Shown: positions 15,856 through 23,829 of the stretch, piece after piece
Position numbering within the stretch: position 1 is the stretch's first letter
Layout: each line of letters starts with the position of its first letter
DNA from: Duganella sp. Root1480D1
GTDB lineage: Bacteria > Pseudomonadota > Gammaproteobacteria > Burkholderiales > Burkholderiaceae_D
DNA: 35,073 nucleotides
Direction of reading: 5' to 3'
NCBI RefSeq assembly: GCF_001427305.1
Contig: NZ_LMFZ01000007.1
Coordinates: 1-35,073 of the forward strand
Notes under the pieces: generated by a model
Told to the model about the DNA's origin: nothing
Database searches by the model: none
What the model saw: only the letters and a program-made list of their open reading frames with translations
Translations under genes and position numbers: made by a program

Positions 15856-17832
15856 ATGTTTAAACGCATATCCCTGCCATTTTCCATCCGCTGGCTGCTG
15901 CCGGTAGTGCTGGTGCTGCTGTTCGTCGCCATCGTGTTCTGGCTGCCCTGGCAGGCGCGCCAGCTTGAAAGCAATGAACGGCAGGAGCAGTTGATCGCCG
16001 ATACGCTGTGGGTGGAACAATCGATCCGCTTCCAGTTAGGGCGCCACGAGGAAAGCCTGCGCGGCCTGGCCAATGAAATCGCTACCGGCCACCCGGCGCC
16101 GGCCGACGTGCAGCAGCGCATGGGCCGCATGCTGAAAAATGGCGCCGAGCTGAAAAGCGTGGTGCAGGTCGATACGAAGGGCCGGATCGTGGTAGCCAGC
16201 GAAGGCGCACCGGTCAGCCCGACCGGCAGCGCCCTGCTCGGCCCGGCCGCGCTGGCGGCGCAGGACCATGCGCGCCGCACCCACTCGCCGGTCTACGCCG
16301 AACCGGAACCGGTCGGCGGCGACGCCGCGCCGGAAACGCTGAAAATGGACCTGCTGTTTCCGATCTACCGCGGCGACCAGTGGATCGGCAGCCTGGTAGC
16401 GACCTTCCAGCTCAGCAGCCTGCTCGATGAAATGGTGCCGTGGTGGTTCGCGCAGGATAACCAGATCTCCCTTCTCGACCGGGACGACAAGGTGCTGGCG
16501 CGCCGCAGTTCGGCCGGCCCCGGCCACGGCGTCTACACCCACAAGCGCGCCCTCGACCTGCCCGGCGCCACCATCACGCTGATGACCGATAGCGTCAAGA
16601 GCGAACCGAAGCTGCTGCCCAACCTGCTGGTCGGCTCGGTCATCGCGCTGTCGCTGGCCCTGCTGTGGAGCCTGTTTGCGCTGTGGGGCCACATTTCGCG
16701 CCGGCTGGCCGCGGAAGGCGAACTGCGGCAGCAAATGACCTTCCGCACGGCGATGGAAAACTCGCTGGTAACCGGCTTGCGCGCACGTGACCTGGAAGGC
16801 CGCATCACCTACGTCAATCCTGCCTTCTGCCAGATGGTGGGCTACCCGGCGGAGGAATTGATCGGACGCTCGCCGCCCATGCCGTACTGGGCGCCGGACG
16901 TCATGGAGGAATACCAGCACCGCCTGGCCAACGTGCTGGCCGGTTCCATCACGCCCGAATTCGAAACCCTGTTCCAGCGCCCCGACGGCACCCGCATCCC
17001 GGTGCTGGTGTTCGAAGCGCCGCTGGTGGACAAGGAAGGCCGCCACACCGGCTATATGGGTTCCATCCTCGACATCTCCGACCGCAAACGCATGGAGGAA
17101 CTGAACCGCCAGCACCAGGAAAAGCTGCAAGCCAGCGCGCGCCTGGCCACCATGGGCGAAATCGCCTCCATGCTGGCGCATGAACTGAACCAGCCGCTGG
17201 CGGCCATTTCAAGCTATACCACGGGCGCCTTGAATATCCTGGCGCGCGGCGGCGACACGGCCATGCTGAAGCCGGCGCTGGAGCAGGCCGGCTCACAGGC
17301 CCAGCGCGCCGGCCAGATCATCCGCAGCGTGCACGAATTCGTGAAGAACCGCGAATCGGAGCGCCAGGATGTGGCGCTGCAATCGATGCTCGACGCGATC
17401 CTGGTGCTGATCGAGCTGCAAGCGCGCCAGCATCACGTGTCGCTGCAAATAGAAATCCCCGAATCGCTGCCGCTGGTGCGCGCCGACCGCATGCTGATCG
17501 AGCAGGTGCTGCTGAACCTGACCCGCAACGGCATCGAAGCGATGGGCGACGTGCAGCCGCTGAAGCGCGTGCTGCGCGTGGTAGCCGAGAGCGATCCGCA
17601 GGCCGGCATGGTGGTGGTGCAGGTCATCGACAATGGCCACGGCATTCCGCAGGACGTGGCCGAGCGCCTGTTCTCGCCCTTCTTCTCGACCAAGGCGGAA
17701 GGCATGGGCATGGGCCTCAACATTTGCCGCACCGCGATCGAGTTCCACGGCGGCACATTGACGCACCGCGACAACCCGCAAGGCGGTACCATATTCACTT
17801 TTACGCTGCCGGTTGCCGGCGGCGCCCAATAG
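15856..17832 (+). CDS. dctS: Sensor histidine kinase DctS-like
   Basis: A 658-residue membrane kinase. Helix 1 is at about residues 12-32 (IRWLLPVVLVLLFVAIVFWL), a periplasmic sensor region covers 33-253, and helix 2 is at about 254-278. A PAS/PAC domain (297-415) ends in GSILDISDRKRMEE. The HisKA domain has phospho-accepting His442 in MLAHELNQPLAAISSY. The ATPase domain has NLTRNGIEAM, DNGHGIP and GMGMGLNICR boxes. It should sense dicarboxylates and phosphorylate DctR, judging by the divergent dctP and the partner 22 bases downstream; this is the DctS/DctR arrangement known from Rhodobacter. I chose the ATG at 15856; an in-frame GTG at 15808 adds 16 residues. Neither has a strong ribosome site. 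Confidence 0.88.
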   Translation: MFKRISLPFSIRWLLPVVLVLLFVAIVFWLPWQARQLESNERQEQLIADTLWVEQSIRFQLGRHEESLRGLANEIATGHPAPADVQQRMGRMLKNGAELKSVVQVDTKGRIVVASEGAPVSPTGSALLGPAALAAQDHARRTHSPVYAEPEPVGGDAAPETLKMDLLFPIYRGDQWIGSLVATFQLSSLLDEMVPWWFAQDNQISLLDRDDKVLARRSSAGPGHGVYTHKRALDLPGATITLMTDSVKSEPKLLPNLLVGSVIALSLALLWSLFALWGHISRRLAAEGELRQQMTFRTAMENSLVTGLRARDLEGRITYVNPAFCQMVGYPAEELIGRSPPMPYWAPDVMEEYQHRLANVLAGSITPEFETLFQRPDGTRIPVLVFEAPLVDKEGRHTGYMGSILDISDRKRMEELNRQHQEKLQASARLATMGEIASMLAHELNQPLAAISSYTTGALNILARGGDTAMLKPALEQAGSQAQRAGQIIRSVHEFVKNRESERQDVALQSMLDAILVLIELQARQHHVSLQIEIPESLPLVRADRMLIEQVLLNLTRNGIEAMGDVQPLKRVLRVVAESDPQAGMVVVQVIDNGHGIPQDVAERLFSPFFSTKAEGMGMGLNICRTAIEFHGGTLTHRDNPQGGTIFTFTLPVAGGAQ

Positions 17833-17854
17833 AGCAAATTCGGGAGACCCCAGA

Positions 17855-18442
17855 ATGCTACATATCGTTGACGATGAAGCCGTGGTGCGCGATGCCTTGT
17901 CCTGGCTCGCTTCCTCGCGCGGCATCGCCGCTACGACTTACGAGAGCGCGGCCGCCTTCCTGGCTTTTGCACAAGGCGGCGCTTTCGATCCGGAGGGCGA
18001 CTGCGTGCTGCTCGACGTGCGCATGCCCGAAATCAGCGGCGTGGCCGCGTTCGACCAACTGGCGGCACGCGGGCTGACGGCGCGCCTGCCCGTCATCTTC
18101 CTGACCGGCCACGGCGACGTGCCGATGGCGGTCGATACCCTCAAGCGCGGCGCTTTCGACTTCTTCGAAAAGCCTTTCAACGACAACCAGCTGATGGACC
18201 GCGTACAGGAAGGCCTGGCAGCCTCGCGCCAGGCCAGCGGCAAGGCTGCCGTGCAGGCGCGCCTGGCCACGCTGTCGAGCCGCGAACGCGAAGTGCTGGA
18301 CCTGATCCTGGCCGGCAAGATGAACAAGGTGGTGGCCGACGAACTGGGCATCTCGATGCGCACTGTCGAAGTGCATCGCGCCCACATCTTCGACAAGATG
18401 CAGGTGAAGACTGCGGTCGAACTGGCCGGCCTGCTGAAGTAA
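17855..18442 (+). CDS. dctR: Response regulator DctR-like (FixJ/NarL type)
   Basis: A 195-residue two-domain regulator. The receiver domain (1-120) has the acidic pocket IVDDE, phospho-acceptor Asp54 (LLDVRMPEISG), a Thr in FLTGHGDV and Lys in FEKPF. A LuxR-type helix-turn-helix (about 132-190) reads LSSREREVLDLILAG and ELGISMRTVEVHRAHI. It lacks the AAA+ domain of DctD, so it does not work through sigma-54 and fits the DctR class. The start at 17855 is preceded by CGGGAGA. It lies 22 bases after dctS and surely forms an operon with it; the likely target is the divergent dctP. Its stop is 17 bases from the convergent GGDEF gene. Confidence 0.9.
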   Translation: MLHIVDDEAVVRDALSWLASSRGIAATTYESAAAFLAFAQGGAFDPEGDCVLLDVRMPEISGVAAFDQLAARGLTARLPVIFLTGHGDVPMAVDTLKRGAFDFFEKPFNDNQLMDRVQEGLAASRQASGKAAVQARLATLSSREREVLDLILAGKMNKVVADELGISMRTVEVHRAHIFDKMQVKTAVELAGLLK

Positions 18443-18459
18443 GACGTGAAGTAAGACTG

Positions 18460-19914
18460 TTACACGCCCATGACCGCCTGGTTGCGGCCGCCCTGCTTGG
18501 CGCGGTACAGCGCCTCGTCGGCACGCCGCACCCACTGTTCATAGCTGGCCTCGTGCTTGTCGCTGACGGCGATGCCAAGGCTGACCTGGCAGCGGAACAG
18601 GCGGTTGTCATGGTTGATCTCGCAGCCCGCCACGCGCTCGCGCAGGCGCTCGGCAAAGACGAATGCCCCTTCGCGCCCGGTTTCCGGCAGCACGATCAGG
18701 AATTCCTCGCCGCCGTAGCGCGCGCCTGCGTCGACTTCCCGCATCACCGAACGGATGCAGGAGGCCAGCATGCGCAGTGCCGCATCGCCGCCCGGGTGGC
18801 CGTACTTGTCGTTGACCTGCTTGAAATGGTCGATATCGAGCAGCACCAGCGACGAGGCGTGGCCGGAACGGCGCGCCCGGTGCCACTCCGCGTCCAGATG
18901 GCGGTCGGCTGCACGGCGGTTCAGCAAACCGGTCAGCGCATCGGTGGTCGCCAGGCGCTCCAGGTCGATATTCAGGCGCTGCATCTCGTTCAGCAGGCCA
19001 TCCGTCGAATCCTGCCAGTGCGAGAACAGCTGGTAGCCGAAGAAAGCGATGAAAATGATGATCGCCGCGAACACCCAATAGAAAATCCACACGGTCTGGC
19101 GGAACACTTCCGGCGCGCGGACGGCATCGGCTTCGGCCAGGCGAATCGTGACAAAGCCATAAATCAGCACGCCCGCCGCCACCGGTGCCAGCATGCGCAG
19201 CACGGAACGGCGCGAGCCGCCGCGCCGCCGTCGCATCAGTTTCTGGCGCAGCAGCTGCCAGCGGTCCACGCGCGGCCACAGCATGGCCATGGCCGGCCCG
19301 CCAATCAATACGCTTTGCAGGAAGGAGCCCAGCCACCAGCCCTGCCAGATCGGCAACTGCGCCCCCGGCGCGAGGTGGTTGGTATAGCTCCAGATCAGGG
19401 CTCCGGCCGAACCGAAAATGCTGGCGATGAAGCAAAGCTGGACATAGAACAGCAGCGATGTCAGGTGGCGCAAGTCGCGCCGCATCACCATGGCGCGGTA
19501 GCCGATCGCCAGGATGCTGAATCCGAGCGGGTTGGCGCAGGCAAACAGCAGCGCCCACTGCAAGGGCATGCCGGCATACAACGCCAGCACCAGGGTCGAA
19601 CAATAAGCGGGTATCGCGCCCCACCACCAGCCCAGCGTCAGCGTCAGCAGCAGGCAAATGGGCAGCGGAGGATAAATGGTGACGTAGGCGGTGATGCCGC
19701 CCATGTCGACTGGCATCCCGGACCAGCGCCATTTGACGGTCGCCACGCCCAGCGCCACGCAAAGCAGCAGCACCAGCAGCCAGCCGCCGAAAATGGCGCG
19801 TTTTTCTGCCGGACTGCCATGCCGCCACACATTCAACGGTGACAACTCGCGATAACTCTGTACTGCTTCCGCAAAAGGAGACAATTCGTCACTCGGGATT
19901 TTTGACCAGGACAA
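18460..19914 (-). CDS. Membrane-bound diguanylate cyclase with MASE1-like sensor
   Basis: A 484-residue protein. Residues about 40-300 contain seven or eight hydrophobic helices in a MASE1-like layout (WLLVLLLCVALGVATVKWR first, then YPPLPICLLLTLTLGWWWGA). A short coiled linker (LLNEMQRLNIDLERLATTD) leads to a GGDEF domain (about 320-480) with active site GGEEF and RxxD I-site REVD. It is predicted to make c-di-GMP in response to a membrane or small-ligand signal. The reading frame has no ATG near its start. The likely initiator is a TTG at 19914, 5 bases after the queG stop, though a GTG near 19830 is possible. The spacing suggests co-transcription with queG. Confidence 0.88.
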   Translation of the reverse strand: MSWSKIPSDELSPFAEAVQSYRELSPLNVWRHGSPAEKRAIFGGWLLVLLLCVALGVATVKWRWSGMPVDMGGITAYVTIYPPLPICLLLTLTLGWWWGAIPAYCSTLVLALYAGMPLQWALLFACANPLGFSILAIGYRAMVMRRDLRHLTSLLFYVQLCFIASIFGSAGALIWSYTNHLAPGAQLPIWQGWWLGSFLQSVLIGGPAMAMLWPRVDRWQLLRQKLMRRRRGGSRRSVLRMLAPVAAGVLIYGFVTIRLAEADAVRAPEVFRQTVWIFYWVFAAIIIFIAFFGYQLFSHWQDSTDGLLNEMQRLNIDLERLATTDALTGLLNRRAADRHLDAEWHRARRSGHASSLVLLDIDHFKQVNDKYGHPGGDAALRMLASCIRSVMREVDAGARYGGEEFLIVLPETGREGAFVFAERLRERVAGCEINHDNRLFRCQVSLGIAVSDKHEASYEQWVRRADEALYRAKQGGRNQAVMGV

Positions 19915-19919
19915 GCCAA

Positions 19920-21014
19920 TTATGCCTCAGTGTGTTGCCGCAGCGCCCATTCCACGTGTTCGCGCACCAGTTCCGAAGGGTGGCCGCGGCGCGCCTGCAG
20001 CGCGGCCAGGATGGCTGGATCGCCCTTGGCGCCCATGCGCGCTGCGTTCCCCAGGCCAACCGCCAGATTGCGCAGCCAGCGTTCATGGCCGATGCGGCGG
20101 ATCGGGCTGCCCTCCATGCGGCGGTTGAATTCTTCCTCGCTCCACCCAAACAGTTCGATCATGCCGGCGCTGCCCAGGGCGTGGCGCTCGTCGAAGTCCG
20201 GCAGCGTGGCGCGCTGGGCGAACTTGTTCCAGGGGCAGGCGGTCTGGCAATCGTCGCAGCCGTAGACCCGGTTGCCCAGCAAGGGCCGCAGTTCTTCCGG
20301 AATGGTGCTTTTAAGTTCGATGGTCAGGTAAGAGATGCAGCGCCGCGCATCGAGCTTGCCCGGCCCGAGGATGGCCTGGGTCGGGCAGATGTCGATGCAG
20401 GCCGTGCACTGGCCGCAGTGCGCGCCGGTGGCCTGGTCCACCGGCAGCGGCAGGTCGACCAGGATCTCGCCCATGAAGAACATGGAGCCCGCGCTGCGGT
20501 TGATCAGCAAGGTATGCTTGCCGCGCCAGCCCAGGCCCGACTTTTCCGCCAGCGGCAGCTCCATCACAGGCGCCGAGTCGGTGAATACGCGGTAGCCGAA
20601 TTCGCCGACCGCCGCGCTAACCTTGTCCGCCAACTGCTGCAAGCGCGCGCGCAGCACCTTGTGGTAATCGCGGCCGCGGGCATAAACCGAGATCACGGCC
20701 TGCCCAGGATCGGCCAGGCGCGCCGTTTCGCGTTCGCGCCAGTCCTCGTCGGCCGCCCCGGGCAGGTAATTCATGCGCGCCGTGATCACCCGCACCGTGC
20801 CCGGCACCAGCTCCGCCGGACGCGCGCGCTTCATGCCGTGGCTTGCCATATAGTCCATATCGCCGTGCATGCCGGCATCCAGCCAGGCTTGCAGCCCGGC
20901 CTCGGCGGCCGACAGGTCGATATCGGCAATCCGCACTTCCGCGAAGCCGAGTTCCTGCCCCCACGCCTTGATGCGGCTGGCTAATTCGTCTAAATTGGCT
21001 TGGGAGAGCGACAC
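19920..21014 (-). CDS. queG: Epoxyqueuosine reductase QueG
   Basis: A 364-residue iron-sulfur and cobalamin-dependent enzyme that performs the last step of queuosine synthesis in tRNA. Two [4Fe-4S] cysteine sets are visible: CGQCTACIDICP and the later CDDCQTACPWN. Other family marks are the N-terminal IKAWGQELGFAEVRIAD, the central VYARGRDYHKVLR and a C-terminal HEAT-like segment (GLGNAARMGAKGDPAILAAL). I prefer the GTG at 21014: it has AAGG about 3-5 bases upstream and gives an N-terminus aligned with E. coli QueG. ATGs at 21047 and 21044 would extend it by 10-11 residues and leave only eight bases to the divergent tsaE start. Confidence 0.92.
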   Translation of the reverse strand: MSLSQANLDELASRIKAWGQELGFAEVRIADIDLSAAEAGLQAWLDAGMHGDMDYMASHGMKRARPAELVPGTVRVITARMNYLPGAADEDWRERETARLADPGQAVISVYARGRDYHKVLRARLQQLADKVSAAVGEFGYRVFTDSAPVMELPLAEKSGLGWRGKHTLLINRSAGSMFFMGEILVDLPLPVDQATGAHCGQCTACIDICPTQAILGPGKLDARRCISYLTIELKSTIPEELRPLLGNRVYGCDDCQTACPWNKFAQRATLPDFDERHALGSAGMIELFGWSEEEFNRRMEGSPIRRIGHERWLRNLAVGLGNAARMGAKGDPAILAALQARRGHPSELVREHVEWALRQHTEA

Positions 21015-21025
21015 GGCCTTACAAT
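20995..21025 (+). promoter_or_regulatory. Candidate tsaE promoter
   Basis: A good -10 hexamer TACAAT (21020-21025) lies 30 bases before the tsaE ATG. TTGGCT (20995-21000), 19 bases upstream of it, may serve as a weak -35. The box sits inside the start region of the divergent queG gene, so the two promoters must overlap. Confidence 0.4.
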
Positions 21026-21055
21026 GCGGGGAAATCCAAACCATCATTTTATTCG

Positions 21056-21541
21056 ATGCAGCACTTTAAATCCCATCTTCACGATGAAGCCGGTACCGCG
21101 GCGCTTGGCGCTGCGCTGTCGCGCGCCCTGCTGCCCGGCATGGCGATCTACCTGCATGGCGACCTGGGCGCCGGCAAAACCGCGCTGACGCGCGCGCTGC
21201 TGCATGCGGCCGGCCATATAGGGCCGGTGAAAAGCCCGACATATACCCTGTCCGAGCCGTACCGCGTGAAGATCGACGGCAAGCTGGCCAACGTGGTGCA
21301 TTTCGACTTGTACCGCATGGGCAGCCCGGAGGAATTCCTCGACGCGGGCTTCCGCGAGGAGTTCAATGGCGAGAACGTGTGCATCGTCGAATGGCCGGAG
21401 AAAGCGGACGGCGTGCTGCCGCCGCCCGACCTTCATGTTTTCCTCTCTGTAGCGGGGTCCGGACGTGATGTAGAATTGCAGCCGTCTTCCGCTCTTGGTA
21501 CGTCATGCCTGCAACGCCTCCAATTCGCTCCAAACCTGTAA
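21056..21541 (+). CDS. tsaE: tRNA threonylcarbamoyladenosine biosynthesis ATPase TsaE
   Basis: A 161-residue P-loop protein required with TsaB, TsaC and TsaD to make t6A37 in ANN-decoding tRNAs. The Walker A motif is GDLGAGKTAL at about residues 35-44, followed by KSPTYTLSEPY, the DLYR motif of HFDLYRMGSPEEF, and VCIVEWPEK, all typical of TsaE. The tail beyond residue 130 is variable. The last 37 bases overlap the start of amiC in another frame, so the pair is probably translated from one message, the usual arrangement in betaproteobacteria. No clear Shine-Dalgarno sequence precedes the ATG. Confidence 0.93.
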   Translation: MQHFKSHLHDEAGTAALGAALSRALLPGMAIYLHGDLGAGKTALTRALLHAAGHIGPVKSPTYTLSEPYRVKIDGKLANVVHFDLYRMGSPEEFLDAGFREEFNGENVCIVEWPEKADGVLPPPDLHVFLSVAGSGRDVELQPSSALGTSCLQRLQFAPNL

Positions 21542-23079
21542 GCCGCCGCACGGTGCTCAAGGCCGGCGGTACGCTGCTGCTGTCCGTGCTCGCACCGATG
21601 TCTGCGCAGGCAGCGCAGATCCTGGCTGTGCGCGTGTGGCCGGCGGAGGATTACACGCGCGTCACGCTGGAAAACGACACCGACCTCAAGGTCAAGCACT
21701 TCCTGGTTCCCGATCCGGACCGGCTGGTGGTCGACATTGAAGGCCTGGTGCTGAACTCCACGCTGAAAAGCCTGGTCGCCAAGATCGAGTCGAACGACCC
21801 GTACATCAAGGAAGTGCGCGTCGGCCAGAACCGCCCGAACGTGGTGCGGCTGGTATTCGACCTGAAAGAAAAAGTCACGCCCCAGGTATTCACGCTGGAA
21901 CCTGTCGGCAACTACAAGCATCGCCTGATCTTCGACCTGTATCCGGTCAAGGCAGTCGACCCGATCGCGGCATTGATCGAAAAAGGCGAATGGTCGCAGG
22001 ACGACAAGACCAACGGCACCGGCGCACAGCAGCCAGCCGCCGGCTCGTCTGCGCGCCCGGCGCCAGGCAGCCAAGGCAGCGCAAGCAGCCAGCCAGCGCT
22101 GGCAGGACAAGCGGCGACGCCTGGACAGCCTGCAGCACCCGGCGAGGCCGGCAATGCGGGCCAAACAGCAGTTCCCGGCCAAGGCAGCGCGTCCGGCCAA
22201 CCCGGCGCCGCCAAGGCCGGCGCAACCGCGTCCGCGCCGGGCGACGCCGGCAACGCTTCCGGCCAATCGCCGGCACTCGCCGCGCAATCAGGCAAGCCGG
22301 CTCCTGGCGACCCCGATCCAGCGCCGGCGCACCACAAGCCCGGCCAGAAACCCGGACCGGAGAAAATGGTCCGCATGCTCACCATCGCCCTCGACCCCGG
22401 CCACGGCGGCGAGGACCCTGGCGCCATGGGCGCGCGCGGCAGCCGCGAAAAAGACATCGTGCTGGCCATCGCCAAGCGGCTGAAGGACAAGATCGAAGAT
22501 CACCCCAACATGCGGGTGATGCTCACGCGCGACGGCGACTACTTCGTCCCGCTCGGCAAGCGCGTGGAAAAAGCCCGCAAGGTCGACGCCGACCTGTTCG
22601 TCTCGATCCACGCCGACGCCTTCGTGAAAACCAGCGCCCGCGGCTCCTCGGTTTTCGTGCTCTCCGAAAAAGGCGCGACATCGAGCGCCGCACGCTGGCT
22701 GGCCGACAAGGAAAACCAGGCCGACCTGATCGGCGGCACCAACGCCAAGGGCCACGATCCGCAACTGGCCAGCGTGCTGTTCGACCTCTCCACCACCGCC
22801 CAGATCAACGACAGCATGAAGGTCGGCAAGGCGGTGCTGGGTGAAATCGGCGGCATCAACAAGCTGCATAAAGGCTCGGTCGAGCAGGCCGGTTTCGCCG
22901 TGCTGAAAGCCCCGGACATTCCGTCGATCCTGATCGAGACAGCCTTCATTTCCAATCCGGAAGAAGAAGCGCGCCTGCTGGACGACGATTACCAGGACAA
23001 GATCGCGGACGCCATCGTCAAAGGCATCCGACGCTATTTCGCCAAGAACCCGCCGCTCGCCAAGAACCGGCTCACCTGA
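21505..23079 (+). CDS. amiC: N-acetylmuramoyl-L-alanine amidase AmiC-like, Tat-exported
   Basis: A 524-residue cell-wall amidase that cuts the amide bond between MurNAc and L-Ala during daughter-cell separation. Residues 1-36 look like a Tat signal (SRRTVLKAGG around Arg14-Arg15, then a hydrophobic core ending AQA). An AMIN peptidoglycan-targeting domain spans about 40-150. A Pro/Ala/Gly/Gln-rich linker (about 165-290) is longer than usual. The Amidase_3 domain (about 292-515) shows zinc ligands in DPGHGGEDPGA, the Glu of GSREKDIVL and VSIHADAF, with the catalytic Glu in LIETAFISN. It overlaps tsaE by 37 bases, and yeaD follows after 9 bases. Confidence 0.93.
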   Translation: MPATPPIRSKPVSRRTVLKAGGTLLLSVLAPMSAQAAQILAVRVWPAEDYTRVTLENDTDLKVKHFLVPDPDRLVVDIEGLVLNSTLKSLVAKIESNDPYIKEVRVGQNRPNVVRLVFDLKEKVTPQVFTLEPVGNYKHRLIFDLYPVKAVDPIAALIEKGEWSQDDKTNGTGAQQPAAGSSARPAPGSQGSASSQPALAGQAATPGQPAAPGEAGNAGQTAVPGQGSASGQPGAAKAGATASAPGDAGNASGQSPALAAQSGKPAPGDPDPAPAHHKPGQKPGPEKMVRMLTIALDPGHGGEDPGAMGARGSREKDIVLAIAKRLKDKIEDHPNMRVMLTRDGDYFVPLGKRVEKARKVDADLFVSIHADAFVKTSARGSSVFVLSEKGATSSAARWLADKENQADLIGGTNAKGHDPQLASVLFDLSTTAQINDSMKVGKAVLGEIGGINKLHKGSVEQAGFAVLKAPDIPSILIETAFISNPEEEARLLDDDYQDKIADAIVKGIRRYFAKNPPLAKNRLT

Positions 23080-23088
23080 GGAAAGCGC

Positions 23089-23829
23089 ATGAACGAAGTT
23101 CGCATCTCCACACCCGAAGGCGCCGAAGCCATCATATCCCTGTTCGGTGCACATCTGATGTCGTGGAAGACTGCGGACGGCAAGGAACGCCTGTTCCTGA
23201 GCCAGCGTTCGGCGCTCGACGGCAGCGCCGCCGTGCGCGGTGGCATGCCGGTGATTTTCCCGCAATTTGCCACGCGCGGCGACGGCCTGCGTCACGGCTT
23301 CGCCCGCACCTCCACCTGGCGCATCGCCGAGCAGGCCAACGACTGGGCCGAACTGGCGCTGGCGCAAAGCGACCTGCCGCGCAGCCACTTCCAGTCCTGG
23401 CCGCGCGCCTTTGAATTGCGCCTGCGCTTTGAATTGAAAGCCAGCGTTCTCGCGATCCGCTATACGGTGCGCAACACGGGCCAGCAGGACTTTAGCTGGG
23501 CCGGCGCCCTGCACACGTATTTCGCGGTCACGGAATTCGAGCAAGCCACGCTGGACGGCATGCCCTTCAGTGGCGCGCTGGACGATATCCGCCCCGCCAC
23601 GCCGCAACTGCGCCTGGACACCGGCGCCGGCATGCTGCAACTGGACCAGCAAGGCTTTTCGGAATGGGTGGTCTGGAATCCAGGCGCGGAAGGCGCGGCA
23701 GCCACCGCCGACATGGAAGACAGCGACTATCGCCGCTTCGTCTGCATTGAACCGGCCCGGGTGGACAAGCAAGTGCTGCAGGCCGGCGCCGAGTGGACCG
23801 GCCTTCACACCATCAGTTTGATTCCTTGA
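23089..23829 (+). CDS. D-hexose-6-phosphate mutarotase (aldose 1-epimerase family, YeaD-like)
   Basis: A 246-residue protein of the galactose mutarotase-like fold, YeaD subgroup, which interconverts the anomers of hexose 6-phosphates. Markers are LFGAHLMSWKTADGKERLFLS near the start, VRGGMPVIFPQFA, LRHGFARTSTWR with the catalytic-type His, AGALHTYFAVTEF, and a late VCIEPARVDK block holding the acidic residue. GAGGAA precedes the ATG. It is the third gene of the tsaE-amiC run. Its last 17 bases overlap the end of the convergent carbonic anhydrase gene. It appears complete and cytoplasmic. Confidence 0.87.
   Translation: MNEVRISTPEGAEAIISLFGAHLMSWKTADGKERLFLSQRSALDGSAAVRGGMPVIFPQFATRGDGLRHGFARTSTWRIAEQANDWAELALAQSDLPRSHFQSWPRAFELRLRFELKASVLAIRYTVRNTGQQDFSWAGALHTYFAVTEFEQATLDGMPFSGALDDIRPATPQLRLDTGAGMLQLDQQGFSEWVVWNPGAEGAAATADMEDSDYRRFVCIEPARVDKQVLQAGAEWTGLHTISLIP

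Noticed and set aside
22288..23808. Minus-strand open frame over amiC and yeaD.
   Set aside because: No family motif; it covers two well-supported plus-strand genes.
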